Assembly: GCA_000507305.1 (NCBI GenBank)
Contig: DF240125.1
Location: 62,001-126,000, forward strand
Reading direction: 5' to 3'
DNA length: 64,000 nucleotides
Source: Breviolum minutum Mf 1.05b.01
Taxonomy: Eukaryota > Sar > Dinophyceae > Suessiales > Symbiodiniaceae
Shown here: in pieces, positions 36,601 through 47,845 of the stretch
How positions within the stretch are numbered: position 1 is the first letter of the stretch
Layout: each line of letters opens with the position of its first letter
Made by a program: the position numbers and the translations under genes
Notes under the pieces: generated by a model
Databases searched by the model: none
Told to the model about the DNA's origin: nothing
What the model saw: the letters and a program-made list of their open reading frames with translations, nothing else

Positions 36601-37294
36601 ACAGCTCGCTGAAGAGATTTTTCCAGCTTCTCCGGAGGATGTGATGCCGTTTTCGTTTTCCGGTCCGCCTTCCCCGGTGGCGGTTGGAAACAGAGATGTG
36701 AAAGATCCGATCGTCAAGGAGTTGGGAAAAAATGGGGGTGGAAATGGGGAGGAAATGAGACGCCATGAGTCCAAAGGAAACGGCCAAAAAAAAATACTTC
36801 AGGTATTCAGATTATTTAGGTAAACCGGTAAACCTCTCAAAACTAAGAATCTTGGTTGTACCTTCAACTGGAATTAGCTAGTAGCGAATTTTCTCCATCG
36901 CCGGTGGCTTTGGGGAAGACCTCAAAGAGAGGTTTGGACCAACATGTTGTTCACAAGCAGTTGTTGGGATTCTTGGAATTGTAAGACTTGTAGAAATAAT
37001 TCGAATGTTGGAAAAGTGCTTCAGACTTTTCTTGTCAATTTGGGTTCAGTACATGTCACAGTTTGCAATGCAAGGGCGAGGTGCAAGAGAGCTCATGTTG
37101 GTTGATTTTTTGTTGGTTTTTTGTATGTTGACAGATCCTTTTCGAAATGACTTTGGCCAACATCGAATTTGGGTTTTGCGTTGCCCAGAGTACTGCTCGA
37201 TTGCGGCTGACTTGCTTTGTTCTTTGCACAGGAGCAGGAAGAAGTACAAATTGTGCCAGTGAAGAATACTGCAACTGACATCGAGAAAACGTGA
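36601..37294 (+). CDS. Unrecognised protein, last two exons (5' partial, tentative)
   Basis: Exon 36601-36718 gives QLAEEIFPASPEDVMPFSF followed by SGPPSPVAVGNRDVKDPIVK and ends before a GA donor. Exon 37232-37294, after a good pyrimidine-rich acceptor (TTCTTTGCACAG), gives EQEEVQIVPVKNTATDIEKT and a TGA stop. The join is in phase, and both the intron and the downstream exon start with GAG, the pattern seen in other introns here. The first exon is clearly GC-richer than its surroundings. I do not recognise the protein. A Ser/Pro segment and an acidic tail suggest a disordered C-terminus. A third reading, an open frame at 36885-37262, competes with this model. Confidence 0.45.
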
Positions 37295-40200
37295 TTCTGC
37301 TTTGAGATTGCTGAGATGTTGGATAAGGGCTCTCCAAAGTCAGCTTCTTGTGGTTGTTCAAAACGTATTCTCTCTCAGAAGAGTGCCTTCCCATAGGCCA
37401 GCCGGAACACATTTTCTGGCAAGGCATTAGGGAGTTTCCACATGAGCACTTTGAGAATAAATCAAGAGATCCTTTTTGGGGTACTGTGCAATATTTATCA
37501 AAAATTGTGCCATCTCAGCATGTCCGTACTTTTGACGCCCAATTTGTTGGAAACTCTCGGCAGAATGTTTGTCGTTACATGCCGCTGGAAATGGACATCC
37601 ATTGGAGTCATGTTTGTAATAGTGTTTATTTAACTGAAATCACATCGTTGTTTTTCACCTTCGTGTAGTTTGATATGTTTTGATTTGTTTCTCATGGGTT
37701 TATCTATTTGCTTGCGGCAGCTTCCGGCAGTGAGTTTTCTGAAGCCCACTTTATTCTCGGCCAATGAACCCAGTGGAACATGTTGTCATGTGAACATTCT
37801 GGTCTTCTGTGCAGCCATGTGACTGATTTTTTATTGCTCTGATGAAACTTGGAAGCTGACAAGCTTCTTGTCATGGTTGGCTTGTTGACCCTTGACTCAA
37901 CACGTTTACAAGCTAGCTAAAGTGAGAACATAAATGAACGTACTTTGTTATTTTTCTTGCTGTTATTATCTATTGGTGCAGGCATTGTCAAACTAGCATT
38001 ACCAGGTTTGAATTTGGTGTGTCCCAATTAAATCAGAAAACACTAGCCCGGGCCCAAATAGTTTGCCTGACACATGTTCCACAGGTCTTGAGCCCTGCTT
38101 AGTAGCTTGGTTGCCTGGAGCATCCCAGGTAGCTCGATCTGCAGGTTATCCCAGGTCTGACCTTTAAAAAGGGACCATGTCTTGGGATTGGAATGCAAAA
38201 TTCATGGTGGAAACATCGATGTCAACATAGCTTAATAAAATGGTTTGGCGTTTTGAAATCAGGACACCAACAAGAATCATGGTTAAAATAACATGTTTTT
38301 TCACCTAATGATGAATGATTGTCATTGTGCAAAAAGGGGTCGAGTTATATGTTTTGGTCGGCAAACACCGACACGACAAAACAACTTTGTTTGCGATCGG
38401 GTGGGAGGCTGGAGGGTCTCTCAAACTGACAGCAGTTTGCTGTGACCAAACGGCATTCCGGCCATGCCGGATTCACAGATTTCCGCTCAGCCAATTGTTA
38501 GATTGTCAAGTTTGTTCGTTCTCTTCGTGTGGAGATGGTTTGAAGTACATTCACAGTAACCTTCTGGAACTTCTGGGCTGGGCTGAAAGCTTGTTCCTTG
38601 TGAAAGACGAATCTTTTTTCAACTTTGTATCATGGGCACTGACTCTGCCGAGGTCTTCCATGCTTATGTTGAAGTAAAAATTCCCATTTTCCATATTTTC
38701 CACTTCCATGATTATGGGAGGAAGAGTTTCTTTCGACAACTCTATCAAGTAGCCTTCTATCAGAGTATTCTCCTCACCAGAGTCTATACCTTTCCTGTGT
38801 GGAAGAGCTGCCGCCCCATGTGTTGGAACACTTGAAAACAAGGTCAGCAGTCAGCAGCTATCGTTGGATGGGTAGGCACCTGACACGGCAGACATAACAT
38901 GCCCTAGTGATTCACAGCGGTGACATATAAAAACAGACCTGGGGACCTCAGAAAGTACTGTAAAAGACAAGATCCCAAAATTGTCAAACTGGATGATAAA
39001 CATGTGTATATACTCATTATATATCATTATATATTATACTTGTTACACATGATACATCATTTCTATTTATATCTTTGTGTTTTGCATACTCTTTTCCGTT
39101 TAGAATCACACTCAACGGTGTTTTGGGATCGTTTTTCCCGTGGCCCCTTTGGTTCAAACGATGGAGCTGGTCATTCGCCAGCGAAAAAAGGCTGGGTCTT
39201 TTAGAGTTTAGAGTACCCAACAAGGTGAATGATGGCAGTTTTGTAGTTTATCCAATGGCTCAGTGATTCTATCATGATCATAGAGTTTATTGGTACCCAA
39301 CCGGGTTTATTCTCACTGCCAGCTAGGTTGATATACATGTATCATGATCATATTGATCATCGTTTGGATATTTACACTTCTGATTTAACATCATGTCATG
39401 AAACAACATTTGGAGCAAAATTACGAAGTTTCTTAAAACGAACCAATCGGACTCGACGATTTGCAAAGAAATACGTAGCACGAAGCGAAGAAAGTGTTCA
39501 AATATGTATGTACTTGGTACTATCTATGGACCATGGATGTACTACTTTGATGATGAAAACACTCTCTACATTGATCATCTACATCATATGTTGTATCCGG
39601 ATACTTGACGCGCAGAATATCAAGGGTCCCTGGTTTTGATACACACCAAAGTACGCATACATGTATATATATATATTATATATATATATATATTTTTTTT
39701 TGTTCACAACTTTTTTGGTACAATTTAAGCGGTTTGTTCCAGCAAAAGTGAACGCAAATGGCCAGGCAAAACTGCTTTTTAACCTCAACGAGGTGGACAA
39801 CTCAACTGCAGTGATTGGTACCCAACATTGGAGCAATAGCCCGATAGCTATGGGTTTTCTAGGTGGTGGCAACTCAAATATTTTATTTTCACCGCGAAAA
39901 TCGGGGGAAATGCTCCAATTTGACTACTATTTTTCAGACGGATTGAAACCACCAACCATCTTTTCCAATTGACATGGACTAGGATGTCAGACCTAGCCAA
40001 CAAATTTTTAATCCTGAGGGTTCCAGGGAGGTTAGATACTATTGATGGAAGAAATCTTGCATGAGCATAAAAGCCACTGAGAAAGAAAGTGCTCAAAAGT
40101 GCTGTCATAGCGAGGAGGTGGAAGGATGTGGAGGTTATATCGAGATATATATTTAATATTGAATATTTTTTTGATGACAATATATCATATCCAGATTCCA

Positions 40201-40581
40201 GCTGTAGTACTGTAATTGTGATTTCATATAGTATTTCATATAACTCCAGATTGATGAAACTATATAATTCATGATCCAGCTTCTTCAAAGTTGACCTTTT
40301 AATTCCCCAACTGGAGGTCACTTAAGCCCTAAAAAGGTCACTTATGGGTTTAAACGAGGTCACGACTTGAAGAACCCTCCCGGCTGCAGCCGCTTTGGTC
40401 CACTCGTAGAACTCTTGGTGCCGGAAACCTTACCCAACCTTCCAAGAAAATGACAAACCTCATTCAGGTTCTGGGAATGGATGGTGATATGAATTTGGAG
40501 CAAACATATCAGCCGCCCTAACTTTCCAGGACAACAAAAACGCATCCACACTGGCCTTGGCCCCATTAAGGGGGCCATCAG
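37295..40581. other. Intergenic or intronic, exons uncertain
   Basis: Weak candidate coding pieces: 39118-39200 (WDRFSRGPFGSNDGAGHSPA) and 39718-39850 (RFVPAKVNANGQAKLLFNLN followed by EVDNSTAVIG). Exons upstream of the coiled-coil gene at 40582 may be among these, but I could not join them in phase. A family D half element lies near 38690, an AT tract at 39663-39693, and a family A element at 39859-39960. Confidence 0.4.
39859..39960. repeat. Inverted-repeat element, family A
   Basis: CTAGGTGGTGGCAACTCAAA at the left, CACCGCGAAAATCGGGGGAA inside, and GATTGAAACCACCAACC at the right. The left 22 bases match the copy at 33662 nearly exactly. Confidence 0.85.
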
Positions 40582-41602
40582 GGTATCCTCGCCATGGATC
40601 GTATGCTCACTGGTGATTTGGAATCTGTACCCATGGATGCAGACTTCTCTAAGTTGGTTGCTCAACAGGTGAGGAAAAAAACCGACAACACAACTCCACA
40701 AAAAGGTGGAATAATATTCGACTGTGTTCTTTTTTTGAACAAAAAATCGTGGACATATTAGATAACATTTGGATACTAACATGATGAAGGTGTGATTTTT
40801 GGAAGTGTGGGAAGCTCAGAACTCTTGGTGTTGGCCCATGCCAGGTTGCCATTACCCAAAGTATGATGAAGCGACACCAGGCCATGGGACTGGAAGACGA
40901 AGAATTGGATTGCATCATTATAAAGGATTCATTAGGCATACCCTCCAGGGAACTAACATATCCCCCAAAAAATGGCATTTTGGAGATGATTTTCCTTTTC
41001 CCAAGGTGGGATATGCTCATTCCCTGGAGGGTAATTTTATGTACATAATATGTAGAATATGATAATCATAACATATTCTGATATGATATATATTATGATT
41101 TTAATTTGATATTATCGTATAATGTGATAGAATACAATGTCAATATTATATCATATGCTATGATTTGATGGAATCTGATATGATAAGATATAGCATGATA
41201 AAATATAGTATAGTATGATTCATGATGTACTATCATCTACAAACTCTATCTTCTGGGAGATCTAACATAGCCGGCTGGAAACTATGTAGTATGTTCATGC
41301 AATTTGATTTTATTTGATATTTATCTACTAGTGAATATTCGGACACTTAGATGTTTATGTAGTTAGTTTAGTATCTATCTACTCTTTCCCTAACTCTGCC
41401 GTCCCTCCAAAGGACCTGGTGTCAAGTCTTCGTACAGAGATCGAGGTGCTTCGCAACGAGCTCTTTGACAAGGCGACAATGAGATGTTTCTTTTTTCAGG
41501 AATAACGGAACCCTCCGAAGCAATACATTTGAAGGATTTGAAGGCTTTCCTTTGCAGACACAGGCAGAACAGGAAGCTCTCATTGCCAAAAGAGAATTTT
41601 GA
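40582..41602 (+). CDS. Unrecognised probable coiled-coil protein, four exons (partial)
   Basis: Exons 40582-40668, 40845-40907, 41413-41472 and 41564-41593 (or to TGA 41600-41602) join in phase 0 throughout. They give GILAMDRMLTGDLESVPMDA, VAITQSMMKRHQAMGLEDEE, DLVSSLRTEIEVLRNELFDK and AEQEALIAKR. The last two have heptad-like Leu/Ile/Val spacing with many charged residues, so a coiled coil is likely. Donors are GT (40669), GA (40908) and GC (41473). The GA and GC introns both repeat their first two bases at the start of the following exon. Upstream exons are missing. If 41594 is another GA donor, the gene continues to the right, where 42590-42690 (KPNKVTPTPSVPTGPLLANM) could belong. No family recognised. 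Confidence 0.6.
40939..41033. repeat. Inverted repeat just inside a GA-donor intron
   Basis: TACCCTCCAGGGA (40939-40951) and TCCCTGGAGGGTA (41021-41033) are exact inverses, and the next inner bases (CATATCCC / GGGATATG) also pair. It begins 31 nt after the donor of intron 40908-41412. It has the size and structure of the other inverted-repeat elements but a distinct sequence. Confidence 0.85.
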
Positions 41603-42479
41603 TGAATTACGTGACACCGACTTCAGTAGTGGAGCTCCTACCAAATGGTCCAAGGTTTCAGATAAACCTATCTAAATCCAGAGTGGTTAAATATTACAGA
41701 TGACCCAAATACCTAATCCCAAATAAATGTTAGTGTTCCAGACAGTTTACATCTATTTTGAGAAGTGATGCAATGTTGGTTGGACAGAGTGTAAATTGAT
41801 ACATTGCTTGATCGGCAAAGCCGGGCAATTTCAAAGAGCGAGCACACAAGTTGGTACGAACATGTAATTGATGTAATTGTATTTTCTACAAAGATATGCT
41901 AAATCTGTATAGATGTATGTACATAAATCTCAATCTACACCTTTTATCATTTCGACTCATACAGCTTGTGCACTGAACAGTTCACTTCATCGGATTCCTG
42001 TTGCATCTCTCCGTGGTTGGATCTCATCTACCTAACAGGATGGCAGCCAAAACAAGTCGCATTTCAAAAGTTCCTCGGTCGCACCCACTTTGCGGTGCCG
42101 TTGCTTCAGTCTCCAGACTTTTTGTCATAAAAGTTGTATGCTTTAAGTGTTCAGATTTACTTCAAAGATGTTTCAAGTGAGAAGTCATCAAAGAAGGCAA
42201 TTTTCAAATCAACACACTTCCCCCCCAAACAAATCTATGATTCTATGAATCTACCTGGGTTTGCACTTTTCTTGTGGCCTTGTACTTCTGTTTTTTTTGA
42301 AAAGGCCCTCACAGCCCTCACGATCCGGTGACTTCCAGCGACTCCTTTGCTTTGAACGGATCCCTTGCTCCTGTCCCTCGTTTGCTTCAAGCCGGTCGGC
42401 CATCAGAATTCATCACACTTTGATGGTAAAAATGGTGAGTTAGCAAACAAGGAACAAACATGGATGTAAGAATATCTAA

Positions 42480-42565
42480 AAAAGGGAGATTTGAAAGATG
42501 AAGATTATCTTCCAATGAATGATGAATCTTTGATAAGATTTGTATTCATTGGAAGTTGATTTACT
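42480..42565. repeat. Inverted repeat, unique
   Basis: CTTCCAATGAAT (42509-42520) is the exact inverse of ATTCATTGGAAG (42544-42555). An outer AAAAGGGAG / CTCCCTTTT pair flanks it. Compact foldback of about 85 bp. Confidence 0.75.
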
Positions 42566-44851
42566 CCCTTTTGATCAAGAATTTGTCAAAAAATAATCCT
42601 GCAGTTTTTGAGCAGTGGCAAACCCAACAAGGTGACGCCAACACCCTCTGTTCCCACGGGTCCGTTGCTGGCCAATATGGAGGACGGCGGGTGTCATGGT
42701 GGACATATCTTGATGAGATCTTGCTGGGTGAAACGGGTGTTGCTCCGAAACCATTGGTATAGACTTCTTACTGGTTCTCACATGTACTTACCATCGCCCA
42801 ACTCGGTCTTAAAGACGATGATTAACAAAAAACACTCAAAACTGGAACCTCATTGGCATGTTGTGGAGCAAAGTGAGGCATCATTCAGTCCGAGACAGTT
42901 CGATTCTGCTACTGTTGATGGATGAGATTATTTTACCTTTGGTACTCGTAGCTTATCCATGCTTATGCTAATATTTAAAGTTTATTTAGTGTGAAGCGAA
43001 TTTTGGACAACAGTATTCATTGGATCTACCCCCCAGTGACAGAGACAAATACATGTTCAAAGGGATTCCCTACTAAAAAGATGTAATAGTCCTGGTGGGG
43101 ACTGATACTGGGGCGTGAGCCCAAAATATTCAACAGTTTCCCATGATTCATGTCCTGTAGCTAAAACTTGATAGCCTTACTGTACCTGTCCATTTCGCCC
43201 AGGACATTACGTCAAAGACTGATACACAGGAGACGTGACCGGGGGGAACTTGCTTGGGACTTGTTGTTTCCATATGGGGGATGTCTTGACTCCAATATGG
43301 ACACCAAAGATGTTTCATTTCTTCACATCCATAGTGGTCCAAATTGGGCCAAAGAGGCCAAAACCAAAACCCACAGCCAAAGACACCATTTGCTAAAGAC
43401 CTTGTTGGGGATTTTTTGTTGGGATGTCAATTCAACCCTCTTTGTCGGGGACACAACATGAGAATATCTAGTATCTTTTTCGCATGAGCATATATACTGA
43501 GGCTGCCATTGAGCACAGTTACATATAATTAATGCAAGCAACTGAAATGACTAATGCAAGATGTTTCGATTCAATGCAATCAACATTGAACCATACAGTA
43601 ACATCCATGATTGGATAGTTGTATATATATAGAGAGAGAGGTATATATCTAGAGATATACATCTACAATACAGCAATGTTTCATGAACGATTACTGGTAT
43701 AAGATACAATCATCATACACAATCATATCAGGTTTGATATACATAGGTATGCAAATAATTCACGATATCAAGCATGATATGCAAAATACAGACATTTGTA
43801 TCAATACCTACCCTTTCAAAAAGGCACCTGTATGTTAGTCAAACTCGTCCAAGGAATTAGCGGTGGTCCCTGCTGTGAAACCGAGAGTCTCATTGAAGGT
43901 GCCGTGAAACCGTGGGTTGTTTGGTTTGAACATGACAAAGATTCTAGACAAGACAACGGCATCCTTTTTTGTTATTTTCATTGGCATTTTCCTTGTATAA
44001 GATGTTCATTTCATATGTTGTGTAACTGGACGCAGTATACCAATCTCATCTATCTTATATTGTATCTCTAGATGATTCTATAGTATTAGCACTACTTGTT
44101 TGTGAAGTTCCAAATCATATCGACTTGGAGTGTCAGCTTGAGCCAACTTCACTGTGTTTTTTCCTGCCATGCTGCGGGGGGGGGGGGGTCCCAAAATGGT
44201 TTCCAGTGATCAGTATTGAGATGTTTAGTTCGTAAGTTCCAAACGACTTTGCTTGGAAGATCCCCTGTTGTACATTGTGATTGCTATGAGGGAAGCCTGG
44301 AATCTTTTGATGAACTTTTTTTGACCAAGCGTTGCAGCACGGATTTAGGTGAAGCCATTTTTGGCTGATGATGAAGACGAGGCATGTGTGTGGAGAGTCT
44401 TACTTCTTACCGCGTCACAACGGGGCATTTGCCACTAGAATCCACTAAATAATCTAGATATGATGATTGTAAATATGCAAGTAAATGTTTTATATTTTAT
44501 ACACATGATTGTATGCGCTTGTATGATTTTTGTGCAAAAGCTGCAAAAAGAGATCATTGAAGGCATTTCAAAGCTGCAACTTTACCTGTCCAGCTGGTTC
44601 TTACCATAATATGGGTGTTTCCTTAAATGGTGCTACCCCCGAAAACATACCAAAATCATCATTTTTCGTAGGAAAAGCCATGGTTGTTGGGTACCGGTTA
44701 CCAGCATTTTAGGAAACCCCCCATATCAGGCCGCGATGATTGGCAAGGTGACCGGCAGGCAGCGGTGAGCGGGGCAGTTCTAAAAATCCCAGCTGGGAAG
44801 TTGGGGGGTGTTTTAAATCGGTTGAAATGACTGATATGTAACATGTAACTA

Positions 44852-44940
44852 AGGTGGTGATTTCAAATAGTAGTTGTTGAATTTTCATCCCCACCTGAGG
44901 AGATGATCCAATTTGAGGATCATATTGTTTTGTAGTATAT
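44852..44940. repeat. Family A element, truncated at the right end
   Basis: AAGGTGGTGATTTCAAATAG then CCCCACCTGAGGAGATGATC and CAATTTGAGGATCATATTGT. The expected GTTGAAACCACC end is missing and replaced by GTAGTATATG. Confidence 0.7.
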
Positions 44941-45153
44941 GTTTCATTCATGTTCAGTCTTCTTATTCTTATAGCCTTGCTTCTTTTAATTAGATTAAGG
45001 TATGCTTGGTATATCTTGGTTCATGCCCAGCAAAAGTCCATGAATTCTGATGGCCAGGTCACGCTCTCCCAACCAAGACTGGAGGCGATGTTGACGTTAG
45101 TGACGTAGTGGAGGGAAGCCAACATCAACCAAATCTCTGAAGATGTAGGTAAA

Positions 45154-45269
45154 CTAGGTGATGGCAACTCAAATAGTTTTTATTTTCATCCCGATCCCTG
45201 GGGGAATGATGTAAAATTTGACTATATATTTTTTTTCAAATGGGTTGAAACAAACCACCAAGCAGTAAA
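45154..45269. repeat. Inverted-repeat element, family A
   Basis: CTAGGTGATGGCAACTCAAA on the left, CATCCCGATCCCTGGGGGAA inside, GGGTTGAAACAAACCACCAA on the right. It differs from the other copies by a small AAC insertion in the right arm. Confidence 0.82.
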
Positions 45270-46260
45270 GCACTGAAATTTCGATCATGGTTTAGTTTTA
45301 TTGATTTTCTCACCTTCAGTTCAAACTTTTTCAGGGATTCAAGGAGTCCGATGTATGAAGCCCATGGCCAGCTTTTTTTGATCGACGAAAACGGGGGGTG
45401 TCCTTGGTTTTATTGAAGTTGATGCTCATCAAAACTGGCGCCTTCGCAGATTCTTTGAACACTTCGAAGTCCAAATCAAGGAAGATTAACATCTCAAAAT
45501 CTAAGATGTTCCTACTTTTCAATTACCTGAAGCCATGCAACACCATCTTGAAAATATTTCAAAATCATTCAACATTTGGCAACTTTGCGACTCAAGCTTG
45601 CCACAGGTCCATGTCCAACGATACCTTTTATGTTCGGGGCAGGACTGAGTGGTGAGGGAAGAGGTTTACAAAGTGGAAGTGTTATGAACTGGTTGGTTTG
45701 CAATGGCTTTAGGAATCATATGATTAACAATGACAATTATCAAATTACCATGCTTTTTTGCAAGCATCACATTACATCTGTTTGCTGCCTATACTCATAT
45801 GACACATATCTTGCAATTTTTGTACGTACAGTACAGGATACATGAAAGATACCATTATGATATATACTGAGTCAATCTCATGATATTGAAGATTGTTGAA
45901 GTTTATTTGGTGGATGATGAACTGAATATCCACCTGGGTTTGCTTTAAGGAAAAACACAGTACTTGTGGAAGATTCTGCGCAGGAAATCAGAGCAGATCC
46001 CGAAGGGAAGGCGTGATTTTTTTTTCCAGCTGCAGTCAGATCTGGAACCAAGAAATCCGTTCAAAACAAGCAAAAGTCGAGAGTTAAGCATGAAAAAGCC
46101 ATGAAAACAACGTGAAGAATATCAAAAACACCTCTTAAATCGTGAAAATGTTACTAAATCATACTTTCGATATGTTTTTGTGGATTCTATTCACTACTTA
46201 TATCCAAAGAGGCACTTTAGGTTGTACCAACTGTCGTCTTCAACCTCCCTCAGCTGGCAG

Positions 46261-47845
46261 GTCAAGCCTCATCTCCGGCTCCGACCCACGGCCCTCGCGT
46301 TCGATGCACGGAGGTTCGGTACACGCCAATGCAGCTGCGCGGGCACGGACGGCGTCTCGGCGAAAAGGTCGCTGCTGGAATGGAAGGGTAAGCATCCCAC
46401 TGTTTGTTGATGTAAGATGATGTAAGTGGTTTTTTGTTTTCTTCAGATTTCATGTTTGTAACATTCTGAGTCATATTACTAGCATGTATAGTTGATTGTA
46501 ACTGCAAATATCTAGACTCAGACAATGATTATTTATTGATAGTATTAAATAAATATTAACAAGATATAGCAGTTCAAAACCCAATGTCTTTCCATGTCTG
46601 ACACGAACTTCAAAGGATCATCTCATGTCAATGTGATTTACCAGATTTGTTTTGTGACCCATCGAAACATGTTTCTTTGCGATTTCTCACCGGGGGTTTG
46701 ATTTACCCATTCAGGTTTGCAACACATTGACATTTATTTGACTTCACCTGTATTTAGCATGGTGTGTGTGTGTGTGTGGGAGTTGCATTGTTTTTTCTTG
46801 ATAGATTCCTATGATTTCCATGTTCGCAGGCTCGTAAGTTTCCAAATAGAATAGCTCTGACATGTCTTAGCAATTCATAGAAATTGGGTTGTAACCCCCA
46901 ACATCTAACCCCAAACCCGTATTTGGGGATTTAGCCAATAGTTAACACAAGAATGTCAACAAAACAGCGCTACTGTTGGGGCCTATTGTAGGTGGGGTTA
47001 CGATTGCCTGGCTCAGGGAACCCCAGATTTCCACGTGAAGATTTCGACGACTTGTCCCCAAGGCTGAATCACAACGTAACGCCGGCCGAAGCAACTCCAA
47101 GAGCAACACATCGCCCAACGCCCCAGGCCCCGAAGTGTGGCCATGTTTGCGCGGATTCGAAATGGTAAGAGTATTCAATCTTTGCATGATTTTGCATGTG
47201 TATTCTGTAAATTGGCATTCATAGACCAAAATTGAACTTGGAATCTTGCAGTAATTTTGTGTAGTCTTTGAATCTCCAAACTCTCACGATTTTCACCTGC
47301 AACCCCCTCCAAACGTGTATCAGGAGGTGTCAATGCATTGGGTCCACGTGTCATCTCTGCACCTGACAACGTGGGCGGTGTTAATGTTGTGGCTGTGGAA
47401 ATTCGTGTGGAGCCTTGGGAATTCTGGTACCTCGGCATTTTTGTATTTTTGCTGTATCGAACAGTGAAGGTGAAGAAGTATTCATGTTTTGTTCATGTTT
47501 GTTGTCAATTTTTTTTCAGTGCAAACCTTTTTTGGTTGACATAGTATGCTAATTTTGCTGGTTTTGCCCATTGTAGCTACACTCAAACAAATTTAGAATA
47601 AGTCCATTTGTGTACCTCCCAGAAACTACTCAGGTTCAATAGCAAAAGTCATTCATTGATATGCATTGTAGCATGAGTAGATGGCGCTTGGTTCCTGAAA
47701 AGTTGCAGTCAAGGGTTCACCACTTCTATTCTTCCCAGGCAAGAGCTCGCCTATGCAGCAACTGTCGAGGAACGTCGTGCTTCGATGCATAGCTACTCCG
47801 CGCAGAAGAGCAGGCAACGGTCCGACGGTGACGACCAAAAGATGC
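46261..47845 (+). CDS. Channel gene: N-terminal cytosolic exons
   Basis: Exons 46261-46387, 47027-47164 and 47739 to about 47845 join in phase 2 each time, with canonical GT donors at 46388 and 47165. They encode a basic Arg/Gly segment (QLRGHGRRLGEKVAAGMEG), an acidic/Pro/Thr segment (FPREDFDDLSPRLNHNV, TPRATHRPTPQAP) and a charged Ser-rich segment (ELAYAATVEERRASMHSYSA). The composition is typical of disordered N-termini. Linkage to the channel rests only on strand and position, since the exon carrying S1 was not found between 47.85 and 49.86 kb. Confidence 0.55.

Larger units (their letters stand above)
41603..46260. other. Intergenic region before the channel gene
   Basis: Mostly AT-rich. 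Coding-like but unjoined pieces: 42318-42423 (DPVTSSDSFALNGSLAPVPR, ends in a stop) and 42590-42690 (proline-rich). Inverted-repeat elements are at 42480-42565, 44852-44940 and 45154-45269. Earlier exons of the channel gene could also hide near 45-46 kb. Confidence 0.4.

Noticed and set aside
46142..46420. 92-codon frame reading the N-terminal channel exon as an Arg/Ser/Ala-rich protein
   Set aside because: The other frame (ending GEKVAAGMEG) joins in phase to the next two exons; this one does not.
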